The position numbers and the translations under genes were made by a program. Under the pieces are notes generated by a model. That model did not search any database and was not told the origin of the DNA. It saw nothing but the letters and a program-made list of their open reading frames with translations. Below, in pieces: positions 21,990-36,294 of a DNA stretch of 64,000 nt. This DNA is from Corticium candelabrum (taxonomy: Eukaryota > Porifera > Homoscleromorpha > Homosclerophorida > Plakinidae). The stretch lies in contig NC_085098.1 in assembly GCF_963422355.1 (NCBI RefSeq), positions 6,009,265 through 6,073,264 of the forward strand. The letters are read 5' to 3'. Position 1 is the first letter of the stretch, and each line of letters starts with the position of its first letter.

Positions 21990-22663
21990 TGTTGATCACA
22001 CGTCACGACCTACTATTGACTGTTTTGCTGCTAATTCAGTCAGTAGCCTCAGATATCAATACAATCATGTCTTGTTACATTGACAAACCAGTGTTCTACG
22101 TACATGATGAATAAGGAGTGCCTGCATTCACATTGCCACGTGACATCATCTAATGTATTGAGCAATGGGGGTCATACAATCACCATTGAATATTATGCAT
22201 TGATGTGACTCTCATGAGGTGAATAGCATTAAGATAAATGTTAAGCTCCAATCCAACATTTAGTGTCACCACATTCTGTTACAAAACTAAAAGCTGACAA
22301 ACTGAAATTTTAAATCGTACAGTAACCATGACAACTATAGGCTTAACTACAAGGAAATACTGTCTGATTGAGAAAAACGAAAAAACAAAAAAGCATATGG
22401 CACTACAGCATACTCACTGTATTTGATGTTTCAAAGTTCCACATCTCCGATCTGCTTTGCCATGTTAGATAAGCTTACCATTTAATGCTGTACATTGAAA
22501 CAAAACAGCATATTTTCTATTACATTATAACGTTAACCATTAACTTTCATATTGCCATATCTACTGCTTACATATTCAAACCTGTTAATACCTGTTAATA
22601 AACTCTAGCAGCATGGGTACAAGTCACATAGTCCAGCTCCTTACAAAAACACTAGCAAACACG
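21990..22663. other. Convergent 3' intergenic region
   Basis: The DUF4838 gene (plus) and RADX (minus) converge here. The region is AT-rich and shows no gene or clear repeat. Confidence 0.5.
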
Positions 22664-23308
22664 CTATGCCAAAAAAGCTCGTTTCAACACAATCTCAACA
22701 TCATTGTTGCCGCAACAGAAAACATTGACTACAAAGATGAAGGGTCGACCGTCAAACTGACTGCAGATGTTCTGAATATGTTCATCAGTAACGTCAGCAA
22801 TCGTTTCTGGCGCAGACTGACTTAGACTCGATGACAACATCGCGATGAGATTTACGTCATCACTTGCATTATTCGAATCTAACCAGCTGTATGACCTCCA
22901 CGGTTCCATCTCGAGCCATTTGGGTAGAATGACTGAATTCAAAGCGACCGAGTCCGTAATACCTCGAATCCTGATCACCCAATAATAATTAGACTTTATG
23001 GCCGATGCCACTGGTTTTGGAAATGTCTCGTCAACAACGTGCTCACTACCGAGTATCGTGTCTGACATTGAGTGATTGGTTGCTGTCGATGTCCACTGGG
23101 CAGACACTCCCAATGACGAGTCAGAATCAGAACTGTCTTCCGAATCAGTATTCATAAGACGTTGCCTCTAAACAACAACCAAATTTTTAAGAATTAATAT
23201 TTATTATTAAGTGACATAACACAACAATATGAACGACATCTGCTTCATACCAAAAGTTTCAATATAGATGTCCATGTGCATTTGCGTGGATCTTGTGTGT
23301 GTGTGTGT

Positions 23309-23372
<64 letters not shown>

Positions 23373-23373
23373 T

Positions 23374-23443
<70 letters not shown>

Positions 23444-25622
23444 AGTGCAGGTGTATTCACACACTCACCCAAGCCATAGTCTCTCACACAAAACGTCTTA
23501 AACATTGTTCATACCTTACAATTGCTGTCTCCCTCATCTTCTGATTTCTCCACACAACCATCACAAGAACTGGCCATTCCACTGTTTCTGTCCGTTACTT
23601 TTCGCTCTTGTGACTCACTCTCTTTCGACAGCTTCACGTCAACTCCATTCCGACGTTCCATACGATCCTTCCGTTGCTCTAGTATTACAAGTTTAATCTC
23701 CACTATTGTGCCACTAATAACAAGCGTTCGTCTTTCACGATAGTGCAGCTCATCTAGCACTGCAGGAATGGCATCGATGGGTGTTACCTACAAATATCAA
23801 TACATTAATTAATAACAACACATTTCTGTTAAATCTCAAAATTTGTAAACGTAATTCTGTTATTGAATGTTAATTAAATATTTAAGGTTAGCGTGCACAA
23901 CACATACAGTAAGTAACACATTTAATGTACACATACACGCCATACATCAATTCACTCAGTAATACTAATTGATATTAATAGTTATACCTTTAGAATTTCT
24001 ACGTAATCCTCAAGATCTTTAAGGGTTGTTGGCAGAGATGGAAAAGAGAAGCTCCCATCTATGCATGCATAATCCAAACATTTTTTCCCGTTGTCTGACA
24101 TACTCCATTGCATTACATCCGCAAATGAACGCGAGTGACAAAACTGGCCTCTACCCATAGCCCCAACACTTGCCGATGTAACGTACATCTACAACAAAGA
24201 TTTTATGTTTTCACAAAAATGGCATTATTTCTTGACTATACGCTCACCAACCTGACTGTCACAGGTCGTTGTTAGAAAAACCGTTCGTGCAGGTTTTCCA
24301 CGACTACCACTTGTTATACTGCAAATCCTGCATTGCGTGCATACAAGCACTTTACCAGGTTTGAGAGCATTCCACGCCATGGGTAACGAGCAAGCAAACA
24401 GTTGTAAAAGAATAGACTTTCTAGATGAATTGTCCATCACGGCAACCCACCGCCAGCTCCATAGATCAGGACAAGTTTTGGTGACGACGTCAACGTCCCG
24501 CCTCGACCTCTCCCACCGTCCAACAAATATAATCATACCCACAACGTCGAGAAAAATATTGTCAGGCATGTGATGGACATCAGAGAAAGGAACAAACATG
24601 TGCACCACAGACGGAAAGTCTAAGTGCAACGCAGTACAAATAGAAAGAGGTATTTGGCATACAACCGAACTATCCATCAGAGAAACTTCGACAAGACGAT
24701 TTCCGAATGCATTAGACGTTGCCGTCTGCACTGTTTGTGTATCAGACGTCTGCGACTGTATCTGAGATAGCTCTGAAAACTGCCTTTGAACGATAGAATA
24801 ACTTTGTTGATATCTCGGCTTGACTTTGTATCTTCTCACTGCCACGACGTCTCCGACATGAATCGACTTAAACAGCTTGACACATAACTCATTCCACACC
24901 ACAACGGGCAGGCTAGCCGTCTCGTCTTGAAGGACAAAATTAAACACGAAAGGAAAACGGTTTCGAAGGTCTCTTGATTTTCCAAAGTGAACGATCCTCG
25001 TCTTATTCACAACTCTCCCTACAATCCCGCGTACAGACATCCTTCCAATATCGCGTGACGTCAAACGTTCCATTTTCAATCTCTCCGCGAGAAACCGTGC
25101 GGAGCTTTCTCTGTCCAAGCATTGAATTGAATGTCGATCCCAATGTTGACCAGACGGATCCACACTGTTCCACAAAGACAAATAACAGCCTCTTGACGAG
25201 ACAAGAGGAGCATCCGTCCTCTCATAATGACTAGCACCGTTCCAAAAAGGCACGTCTGGCAAGGCTGCATCTCTCTGATTTACAACAAGAATATTACAGA
25301 GCAATAAAATAGAGTGAGGTGGCTTTAGAAATCGAGTATCCATGATTTCGATGGTGGAGCCGACTCGGAGAACGTTCTTGTGGACAAGAGCGTTTAGATG
25401 GACCGACAGCAAGCACTTTCGTTTGTATTCACCGTCTGTGAGGAGAATGTCGTACGCGTACGGAAAATCTACAAACGGAATCTCTCCAGTTGTGTAATGA
25501 AAGGTTAAGTCAGGAAGATATCTTTTTATTGCCATGACATCCGCTATGCAAGTCGCTCCTCCTTCTCCACAAGAAGGAAGACTGCTCAATGGCCACGGTT
25601 CGGCAATGCTGGAAACCGCCAT
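22664..25622 (-). CDS. RADX: RADX-like single-strand DNA-binding OB-fold protein
   Basis: RADX is a nuclear RPA-like protein that binds single-stranded DNA at replication forks and restrains RAD51. Four exons were read: 25622-24252, 24189-23989, about 23785-23513 and 23167-22664, with phase 0 at the first junction. Family landmarks are [10 protein letters not shown], an OB fold with [91 protein letters not shown], then [15 protein letters not shown] and a tail domain ending [17 protein letters not shown]. The order and most of these motifs match human RADX (CXorf57). An acidic Ser-rich insert ([10 protein letters not shown]) precedes the last domain. A long GT microsatellite occupies the last intron. 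Confidence 0.85.
23293..23442. repeat. Long (GT)n microsatellite in RADX intron
   Basis: About 150 bp of nearly pure GT with one AGTCA interruption at about 23371. Read as AC in the RADX transcript. Confidence 0.95.
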
Positions 25623-26023
25623 TTGATATACGGGGATACGCGGTTATCTTGATATTAACGATTCGAGGGTGCTTCTGAGGACGACAGCTATTAATATGCT
25701 CTATAAAAATGCAAATATTCATGAGTGTACACCTGAAGTCTGTTACATATCAAATGTTTCGTCTACTGTATGCTCACATGACACACGAGTTTTACTATTT
25801 ACAAGTATTACCTACAATGTCACGTGACAGTATGTCTCTCATTGCTAATAATAAAGATTCAGCTCATCTTCAAACCTGTCTCACGTTTGTACAAGTTCGC
25901 TACATGAAAGTGTACAAAAATAAATACAATATGTATAAGTTACAATGTGTTTTCCTGTATGTGCTCATCTAAACGTGTATGGTTAGTGTCTGCAGTGTGG
26001 GCTAATTGTGAGATGGTCTGATC
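25623..26023. other. Intergenic, RADX promoter and ARHGAP6-like 3' end
   Basis: 401 bp with no recognised gene, between the RADX start and the stop of the next minus-strand gene. It must hold the RADX promoter and the polyadenylation region of the RhoGAP gene. Confidence 0.5.
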
Positions 26024-29000
26024 CTAAACCAGAGTTTCCTGCTGAAACAAATCAATCTCCTCAGCCCAGTCGGAGTGCTTCCTCTGCCAGGGATAATGAT
26101 GAATAGATACTTGATTATGATCTCGTTCTTGAAGCTGCTGTGGATCATGCTCACTAGCAACGCTGTTCGGCGACTCATTTTGAGTTCCATTGTCCCATGA
26201 ACCGATCTTTTGTTCAGTCTCAACAAGTTTATCTCCGCTCTGTACCTCAAACGACGTATTTGTTGAATTCATATTTGTTGCTGCAAGTTCTTCATTTGAG
26301 TCTCTCAAGTCCAGACTTCCTTTCATTCGTACCAGACTCGATAGCGAGCTTACCGATTTGCTCGGTCGGCGGGGCATGTCGGGTGTGGCTGGAGTAACAA
26401 CCGTGCGAATGGGTGAAGAACTCAGCGCCGATTCCTGTGGAGATACCAACTGTCCAACACTACGACGAGGACTGCTTTTGTTTGAGATGCTCGCAATATC
26501 AGAGCCGGTGAGACTCGGTGACGGTGATGCTATCCGCAAAGCTTCCAAGGAAGGGCTCGATACAGAATGGCATAACTGTCGTCTATGATTCCACTGAAGA
26601 TGTCCACCATCTACAAATACATTACATGCAGTGGAACCACACTCGAGAGCACTCGACGTAGACGGCGGACTCGCCGGTTCCAATGGACTGAAGTAGCCCG
26701 ACGACAAACTGTCCAAATCACGAGCCTCAGAGCCACATCGCGGTAAACTCCCAAAACTGTTTCGTGCTGCAGGATTGCAGAGCACGATTGACGAGTTTTG
26801 CGAAAGGTATGGTTCATTACACAGGTGAAAGGCAGACTGATCACTAGAAAATGCCGACTGATCACTCTGAGTCCTGGAACAAGGTCTCTTGTCACACATC
26901 GACGGATCGGCACTGGTTCTTTCTTCAAAACTACAAAAAATTCATTAAATTTAATAGACTCGACGAACACTGCAGAGTGCTATTTACGTTTGACATTTTT
27001 GTTTCAACAGGTAATCGACAGCGTCAGGCTCGGTTTCGACGAGTTTCCTGAATACCATGTCGTGGAGTGATGCCGACACCTGATGAGATTGATTAATAAT
27101 ACAATACATGTGACATACACAACGACAGCAACTGTTGTGCTCACTGTCGTCAATTCCTTGCTCCTCTCGATCATCTCCTCTACAACTGAAATCACTTCAT
27201 CCTGGTCATCTACTTGATCTTGAGACAACACCTGATATTCTTTAGATCCCTTCACCTACACACAGAATCAAATAAATGAACGTCGACATACGTATATTCG
27301 TAACTCAACCGCTTACCTTGTGCAAGATATTTGGACCGACCATAGTTGCTAAATTTCTTTTGTCCATCTTGTTTCCACCATTTTCTTCGAGCGAACTGTC
27401 AGCGCTGCCAGTGCCACAGAGACAATGAGCGTGGCATGATACAAGCTGCAAGAACTGCAGCAATTCTGACAATGTGTCTCGGTTAGCAGGTGGTAGGAGT
27501 GCACACAGCAAATTCAGTGCCATTGCCCTTATCCTTGGATCTTCGAGTCCTACAAAAACATCATGTCATCTCGTGTTTCAATGAGATTGCATAGCACATA
27601 CGCCTGGTGGCAATGAAAGGTGCATAGAGCTCTTTTGTGAGTAGAGCCTCTGGTAGATCACGTAGAAAGCCTTTTAACAGACCTCCGATGTCGGTTGGAT
27701 TCAAATCATCAGAAAAATACACGTCATTGCCACAGTCAAACTCGTCTCTCATCTGGCGTATTCGTTTGCGAGAGCCAGGAACACGAAACAGCCCGGTCGT
27801 GTGCAAACCTAAAAACAATAATCGTCATCAGTTCAGCAGATATAGACATCACATGTAAAATACAATATGAACACACACCGTGCTCTTCAAGAAACTTTAG
27901 AGATCTTGATATAATTAATGGTATCTGTGCTGGTAATGGAGAGTAGAGTGAACGCTTATCATCGTGAGCAGAAAATGTATCAGGATCGTCCACACCAGGG
28001 TAAAGACCGACATCTGGTATTGAGTTTTTCCTTGCCTGAGGTTTTAGAGATGAAGAATTATCTACAGTGGATGCAAGATTGCCAGCTACCAACTCTGCTT
28101 GTGCTATCGCAGCCATAGCAGAATGAAACGTATTCAAATGAAGAGTTGTAGATTCCAAGTCTAGTGCCAAATTGACATCTTTACACTGGAATTCTTTCTT
28201 GTGTAACGTAGAACGACTTTGCTCACTTGCTCTGTCTTGTCCAAAATACTTACTATAAAGTGAATTGTTGTCCTCGGCATTGTCTCGCATACAAAAGACA
28301 TCTCCATTCCTAGTTACATCACTGCCTCCGAACCGTTGATCATCAAGTGAATACTCGAGTGGCGGTGAAGGACTAGATAGAAAAGTTCCACCAACACCGG
28401 ATTGTGTCGTAACGGCCGATAATGATGTAGACTGCTTCATTCCATTCTTCAAGCCACCTTCATTGGCATACAGTACTAGATATTGATTAGAGAGATGAAC
28501 TGCCGAAGCAGCATTAGCTTTCGCCCTTCGATCAACGATAGAACGATCGTGACTCAGCACCTTCGATAAATGCTGGCCAAAAACGGCTCCTAGAAGGACA
28601 TCTACAGTAAAAGACATCATTCAAATATACACAAAAATACAACAGCACATCAAATCGAGACCTTTGTTCTTCTTATCTCTTTCAGAGCTAAGACCAAAAC
28701 TTCTACGAAGATTTATCCCTCTCTTGAGAAGTCCTCTTCTTGATCCATCTTCAAAAAAAATTAGATTAGAAACCACTATCACCATCACTAAACACCCACT
28801 ACACCACACAGACTCAACTAACTGGTAACCATTAATTAGTTTGCTTCATCACACACAACAAACAGGTTTCTATACAACACATTGGTGGCTAGCAACAGTT
28901 ACATAATGTCAATTATTAGTAACAGATGAGCAAAATCAACCACAAGTTTCCACTCAAAACTAACACAAAGGATATACTGGTTTCTGGTTGCTCTTATGAT

Positions 29001-30838
29001 GATATTGCTCTTACCACACAAAGACAACTGATCAACACAAACAAAGCATAATGTCACTTCTTTTCCTGTATCTGACATCAAGTCATAGAACAGGGTCTGA
29101 CTGCAGCCCAAAGACTGCAGTGGGAAATTGCTTTGTTTGGTTTTCAATTTACCAGCACATCACACGTTGATAAGGTCTGCTCTCAGTGATGTACCACACA
29201 AGTATCATATTCAAGTATTGGCTAGTGTTCAGAGGGAAACATGCCAAACAAGTGCCTAATACATTGTTACAGAAAAATACGAGTTGTCTGGTCAACTTAC
29301 CTTTTGGTAGTTGAATATGACAACCAAGAGACAGTGTGTTCAACTGTTCGAGTGCAACCCTCTGCAGAGCAACTCTCTCTGCTTCACAGAGATCTCGTAA
29401 CTCAACATCACTCAGTTCCACAGTTCGACCACTCAGAGAGCACCAGTTGTTAATACCCTACAAGAGGCGCCACAAATGCTCATGTTAGTACACAACTAGT
29501 ACAATCAGACCCACCATCATCATCATTCCAGTCTACTACATTCATCTAGTATGCCTATATGTACGGACACAATTAGAAGCGCCTCAAGATCTGGACCACC
29601 TGAGGATTCCCTACCAAAATGCATGTATCAGAGGCCAGCAGGCCTCATCAAAAATCATAAAGCAACACATGCAACAAAGGAAGCCACCACAACCAGACAA
29701 AATCCAATTGAATTTTTTACACATCGACGCCTGCAAGGCTCGTCTACTGCTACATGTACATCAACGTGAGACAATTCTGCGCACTAAGAGCATTTAGTTG
29801 TGATTATCTTCCTCCCCCCGCATTCAATTTCTACAAACCTCTCCAGCAGAGCGAGCACGTGACGCATGCGGACAGCAACAAGATTCGACGCTGAATTTAT
29901 CGCCAGAACCGGCGCCAAAACTAGATCCATACCATCAGCACACTCCATTCACACACCTCTTAGAACTACATTCAATCTATTATTGAACAGGACTCGTTTT
30001 CCATTCGTACCCTCCGGGCTAGTCTATCACGCGCAATTGCATATCCGTCCCAGTCTCGTCGAGGACGTTTTCACAAAAACTTCCTCATTCCTCATTACGC
30101 GAAAAGACAAACGCGTTTTGAGCTCACTAAATAGCTCCTTATTGATTAAAATTCCCGTCGAGCGTTCTGACACGCCAAACTGACTTCCTCACCCTACTCC
30201 TTTCGCATTCTCAGGTACAAACGTGTCCAGTGACAAGGCAAACACAATCACACCATGCACGTTATGTGTTCATAAATAATTAGTTTCAGCACCAAATTTC
30301 ATTCCAGTCGAAATTAGGGAGTCAACTGACGTACCTGAGGTGATGGAGACCATAAGGAAGTCACCGATTTCGTACTGCGCGCTTTCTTCTTCAGACCCAA
30401 CGCCTTCTTCGTGTTCGTCTGCCCGCCGGCCGTCAGATTCCGTCTCGACAAGCACGGAGAGCTAAGAGGACTCACCAGACACGCAGAAACGCCAGAGTCG
30501 AAGACACCATTCGCGGCGGACATCATCGCAGCAAAATCGACAGTCTGTGTCGGATCTGCAGGAGTGTTAGGTGCGGAGGCCGATCCGTGTTTGCCCTTCC
30601 CTTTCGTCTGGTTGCCGTACAGTCCACCGAAGAGGCCCTGAAGCCGCTTGAACGAACGGCGTGACTTCGCCTTCTTCGTGAAGCTCAAGTCGAGCCTTGG
30701 CTCTTGCAACGACAACGAATCCGTGCGGTCGTTCACACCCGTGTTTGCCTTGCTGTCGCATTCATCTTCTCTTCCACGACTGATCATCGAGTAATCGGAG
30801 AGAAAAGAGAGTGGTGACGGTTGAGTAACGAGTAACAT
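26024..30838 (-). CDS. ARHGAP6: ARHGAP6-like Rho GTPase-activating protein
   Basis: A cytoplasmic GTPase-activating protein for Rho-family GTPases that controls actin. The ATG at 30838 opens a basic Ser-rich N-terminus (SRRSFKRLQGLFGG). A family motif, ERVALQRVALEQL then LGCHIQLPKG, lies at about 29.3 kb. The RhoGAP domain begins near 28.6 kb (VFGQHLSKVL) and continues with TTGLFRVPGSRKRIRQMRDE, whose FR carries the arginine finger, then GLLKGFLRDLPEALLTKELY and KRNLATMVGPNILHK. After it, LHDMVFRKLVETEPDAVDYL matches the post-GAP block of ARHGAP6. The tail exon (26930-26024, splice phase checked) is Ser-rich and ends QQETLV, the same terminal ETLV that I recall for human ARHGAP6 and a class I PDZ ligand. 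Orthology to ARHGAP6 is well supported; ARHGAP36 is the vertebrate paralogue. Confidence 0.87.
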
Positions 30839-31072
30839 CGACGACACGGGACGCCTGCCAGCCTAGCCTCCTGCAGCCGGACTGTAGCAACTCCCAACAA
30901 TACAGTTTATAATACTTCCGCCGCTCGGCAAATATCCTCAAGCAGCGCTCACACCTCGTTTATACCTAACTGTTGGTGGTGTGGTTTATAATTGACCGAG
31001 GAATGTTGTCCATGGTCGCACGCAACGCCTACTTCGTGATACTCCTCCGCAAACCAATGCCCTACAACTTGT

Positions 31073-31159
<87 letters not shown>

Positions 31160-31328
31160 CGTGTATGCGTACACAAGTTTTAGTACCTCAAATAACATGA
31201 TAGCAAAATACAAGATACACAATACAAGACTCAAAACAATCCAACCCTAAAGTTGCGCATTCCAGTTCTGTAGTAATATTTACATAACTCTATTAGAACT
31301 CTCAATTATATTAGTTAAATCTATCAAA
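30839..31328. other. Short intergenic region between the two RhoGAP genes, with (GT)n
   Basis: 490 bp separating the ARHGAP6-like start from the stop of the DLC-type gene. It contains a GT microsatellite at 31075-31156 and otherwise nothing recognised. Confidence 0.7.
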
Positions 31329-34300
31329 CTAGACTTCAGTTTCCATCCCACTGTCTGAAGGAACAAAGGAGTCTCGAACTCGACTAACTAGAGCTGCATT
31401 GTACGGTCCAAGCGCATTGTTGTAAAACTCAGCGGAACGACCCCTGAAAGGAAGGATGATTTTAGAGTACAAACTTGGGTGGTTGTACCATAATACCATC
31501 TACCTTGAATCAATGCGGGTAATATAAGTTAAACGACATCGAGTAGGACTCAATGGCTCGATCAAGTATCTGGCGGCCAATACAGTCCCGGTCAGTCCGT
31601 TTGTATGATTGCATTCGGGATGGGTCACCGACGTCTCGACCAATGCTCGAGCACCGTTTGGTAAGTCGGTTCTCCACGATCTGTTCGATCAACACCCAAC
31701 GTGTCAGGGAAACTGTTCTCGATATATAAACTATTTATTGTATTGTTACCTCAACGTGCAATAGTCTCTTGTCGGATGAGGCGCCATAGAATGAACACTG
31801 TACTCAAATACCTCGCTTTGCTCATCGAGAGTCTCAATGACTCGCCACTTGACGATGTCTGCATCCCATAGATGTCTAGACACACGCTCGTTTACTCATC
31901 AATTTTTGCACACTGACTCCTATCGTTCTACTGTACCTTTCTCTGAGAAGACGATGCATAATCTGTTGAGAGTCGGTGGCGACTTCGGTCACTCCTCGCC
32001 ATAACCAGAGCTGGAGACCGTCTCCGACTTTCTTATACGATATCTCCGTGTTATCGGACGATATGCAATGAACCCAGTCTCTAAACCGATCGCTAGACTC
32101 CTGAAACGATCACCGATTAAAACAGAATACGCTGAGAACGGCAATGAGCACAACCTTGAGCAATGCAGATACACACGAATCGATATATCGACCATAATTT
32201 CCACCTCCATCGACATCGTTTCCTAATTCATCATACGGTACAGGGTCACCCTCCTCCAGATGAGTAAATCGACAATACATGTGGTAGTCACGAGGAATCT
32301 ACACAAATCAAACAGACAATCTCGTAAGCAACTGCCAAACAAGATCCCTACTATAAACAACAGGAGAACTTCCTCTAGTACTTCTAGTACTTAGAGACAT
32401 GCGTCCATCAAGCGTACCACACTACATAACAAACACATCCATTCACTTGTGCCAACAGATTAGGTCACAGAATGGAACTAAGCTGTCTAGTCCATTTTAC
32501 ATAATGGTGGAGCGAGTATAAGCATGACAATACTTGTAATTTGAAATTATTCCGGTTTCGTTTGATTGAAGACTGAGATCAAGAGTAAATCATACAAAGA
32601 AATCAAGCGTAAATTAACCGACCCCCAGTCCACAGGACAGCTGACTAAACATTCTAATATAAACAACCATCTCTTAGATCAATATACAAATACAGACTCA
32701 ATGGTAGTGCTTTCCATGTCTGTGAAGTACACATACGTATCGGAAAAAATTGAAACTATGCAAAGTAATGATTTGATGTGTTATGATTTTCAATGATCGT
32801 CTATAATGCATTGATCATTGACAACTGGGCTACGATATGGCAGCCCTGCTAACCCACAATTGACGTACAAAAATATGTTCCATCATACAAACGTCACAGT
32901 TACACATCACCAACAGCTAAATGAACTACCCGTACCATTAAAGTATGACAGTATGACGACTTACCGTAAAAAGTGTATCACACTCTTTGATCATCAGAGC
33001 AAGACTGTTGTTTGCATGCTATACTCAACATAAAATGGCATTCAAAACGACATCACAGAAACAATCGAGCTCTGCTTACAACAGCACTGTCGTTCATATC
33101 TTTGGCGGCTTTCACGTGGCCCTTTGACTTGTGCTTAGGTTTCTTTGAGCTGCCATCCCAACTGTGCCGCTGTCCTTGTCCTGGTAATGAAAACAGAGAA
33201 GGAGCAAAGCAGACGGCAAGATTCTCGGCCGTCATCTACACCATACACACAATCCATCAAAAATCATAATACACGTTTACCACTCGATCCTTGTGTATAC
33301 TGGTTACCTTATTCTTGCTTGAGTATTCCGCGATGTCTTTGAGAAAGAGTACTAATGACTGAAGTGCCTCTCTGTTTTCATCAGGCAAGAGAAGCATAAC
33401 CGCCTGCATGGCCTGTAATTGAACTTCTCTTGGAACAACTAAACACAAACAGCATGAGACGCATACATAAACAAACCCGCTCTTCGTCTCACATGCTGAG
33501 ATGAGAATTAAGCTTTCAGACAGCTTGTATGTAAAGAGTTTCTCCGGTAATTCTCGAAAATATTGCTTCAGCATATCAGCCACTTCGTATGGTGAGAAGT
33601 CAGCGTAGTGAACATTATCTGTCAAACGTGATGACATGGAAAAGTTAGTAACTAACCCCCTAGCTATACATACGTGATATACGTCCTACCGGGATTGTCC
33701 TCATTGATTGCTCTTAGTTGATGTATCTTGGCTCTCAGGCCTGCCTTACGAAACAGTCCGACTGAAGTGATAGCTACAAACAATCACGGTATTCACACGA
33801 TGTCCACGTGATCATAATCGCTATATTACCTGTTCTTCTCAGATAACGCATCGCGTACAGAATGGTCTGAGGTAGAGGTTGACCAGTTCTCTGAACCATC
33901 ACATGCAGTGGAACCCCAAAGAGCTTCTTTCGTGAGTAATCCGGTTGCTTCGCCAAATGCTTTTTGATATATCGATGGACAGAGCCACTATCCAATAAGA
34001 CTCTCAATAAGTAGACATAAGCACACATAATTTCATTCTGTCTTACATTGAGTAGTGGCCATCTGCTGAGATACTCGCATACCTCTCGATCATTGAAGTG
34101 AGTTTGAGAAGGGCAAGTTTTCTAAGAACTGTAAGTTTTCCTGTTGACATCTCTGATATCGGCGAATGCCTGAGAACATAAATGATAACGTCAATCAGTG
34201 ACATTCAACAAAACTTAGTTAGGCCGGCTACAGTGACACATGCATTCTTATAAAGTATGTCACAAACTTGGAAGCATGTCAGCATGTAACGAGCATCATG

Positions 34301-36294
34301 TGTTAAGTCATCACGTTTATGCACTTTGTGTAACTTGTAACCAAATTAGCCCTTACACACAGTTACAAGGATTCAGAAAGACAACTGAACTAATATAGAA
34401 CACTACATCGCTGGCTTACTCATAGTGAGTGAACCCAAACAGCCAAGAAAACGGCATCCTTGTTGTAACTAAATTAGACAAACTCTGTACCTTACACACT
34501 CGATGTACTACACACAGACAGCATCATTTTTTGAAAGATACGGTGCGACATACTTCTAGTATGACACACCTCTGCACCCAAAATAAACATCTTACTGTTT
34601 GGAGTGAAAACAAGCTCTACTAATTTGACTAGTATACAATACACACTTGAACGCAATCTATGCACTACATGGATGCAACAAACTAGCACATCAGAGTCGA
34701 CACAGAGAGTAATGTAAAACATGTAGTTCGATTCCTTACGTTCTTGATCGCACCAGAATGGAATCTCGATGTTGCTTCTGAAAACTGTGCCATCGTATAC
34801 GCTTTCTCCTGTCAAACGCAAAGCGAACGATATTACAAGACGAACACATAAAAGAGAGACAATTGTTGCCTACTTTGCGACAACGGGCTTAGTATGCTCT
34901 TTACTTACTGCGACTTCAGGGTCATTCGCTCCGGGATCTGCTGATACGACTTGAGTCCACTTTAAATGACTCCCTCGTCGTCTCGGTACTTGCGCCTCTT
35001 CATAGCTCTCATTCGTTTCTTCTTTATCGCCAGAACAAGCTCCACTGTCAAAATCACTGTCATTACTCTGGTCACCTGAGCTTGTTGTTGACGCTGAAGT
35101 GTTAATGCCCGATGCCACCAGATTGTCTGCTAGTGCCATTCTATCATGTGTCGACATTAGATCTTCGTCAGCCATATGGCCCCCATCTTCTAATACATAC
35201 GAGTTTTCTAGAACAATAGAGTCCGAACTTGCAGAGCTGACAGTGCTGCTTCCAGATGGAGAAAGAGTACTGCCTATTGTTGGAGTAAGAGCTACTGCTG
35301 CTGCACACGCCGTTGTGAGTGCTATAGCACCCTCTGGCTGGACTACTGGCGATCGAACATCACTACTACTTGAGCTCTTTGCAGCGAGTAGAGACCGGCC
35401 AATAGCTTGTGTCCTCAAACTCTGTTGTCGACTCGTTTTTCTCCTATCTCTACGCCACCACTGGCGTTTTGTCTTACGAAATTTCCATTTGTTACTGATA
35501 GCTCGATGGTGTTCTTCCTCCTCTTCGGACTCGTCATACTTGGAGTCTTCCGAACGCAGACCGGTATACCGTCGAAGAATGTCAAGTCTCCTCATTAGAG
35601 CTCCTAGCTCATCGTTTTGCAAGAAATCGTGATCTCTCCTCACATCCGCCTCTGTCACATCTACTGGAAATTCCCCAGCTAGATGGGACAAAGAAATGAT
35701 AAACATTAGAACATCTCGCTTAACACAATTGAGCACCACAACACTTAGTTAACTTAAACGCTAATCTAAACAGACAGTGCACTGTCATGACGTCTGTCAT
35801 ATGATACCACTTCAAACATTCACTATCAATTGTTCCTGTTACAAGTACGGTTGTTTTTGTCGTAATTGTGGTAAGTACCTTCGTATAGTTGAGCGTACTG
35901 AGGAAATCCTGCATCTCGTAGCCATGTACACGCCACAGCCGCCTCATCTATTAACAACAAAGCAAGCAGCACATCAACTGACTGAATAGCAACACGCCTA
36001 CTCGCTCTATACAACTTCACACAAAGACAGACTACGCACAGCTCATTGTCCCTCGTGTTTAGCAAAATAAGAGAGTTACAACAAGCCACTCACGTAAGAG
36101 CTGCAATCATCATGTGACACAAATTACAAGAAAACGATCGACAGAGAGACAACACATTCTCTCAAATTTTCTAACGACCGGCAAACGATGGCACGACAAC
36201 AATAGCAGCCTAAACGTGTAGACATACCGTAACGCAACTGTACTTCGGAAAGCCGTCCAAGAGAACGAAAACTCGAACTAAGAAAGCGATTCAT
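31329..36294 (-). CDS. DLC1/STARD13-family SAM-RhoGAP-START protein
   Basis: Orthologue of the deleted-in-liver-cancer family (vertebrate DLC1, STARD13, STARD8), a Rho-inactivating protein with a SAM domain, a RhoGAP domain and a lipid-binding START domain. The first exon 36294-36228 (MNRFLSSSFRSLGRL) joins in phase 1 to the SAM exon (ACTWLRDAGFPQYAQLYE), then HDFLQNDELGALMRRLDIL and the conserved ISNKWKFRKTKRQW. A Ser-rich linker precedes KKLFGVPLHVMVQRTGQPLP, GLFRKAG with the arginine finger, and the GAP core ADMLKQYFRELPEKLFTYKL and NLAVCFAPSLF. The START domain occupies about 32.3-31.33 kb (SMAPHPTRDY, RYLIEPLSPTRCRLTYITRI). The protein ends SGMETEV, which fits a class I PDZ ligand. One gene here corresponds to three vertebrate paralogues, so no single symbol is given. 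Confidence 0.88.

Noticed and set aside
23207-23505. Open frames made of alternating Thr-His or Cys-Val
   Set aside because: These are translations of CA/GT microsatellites, here and at 5.7, 9.1, 31.1, 44.4, 46.4, 61.1 and 62.7 kb.
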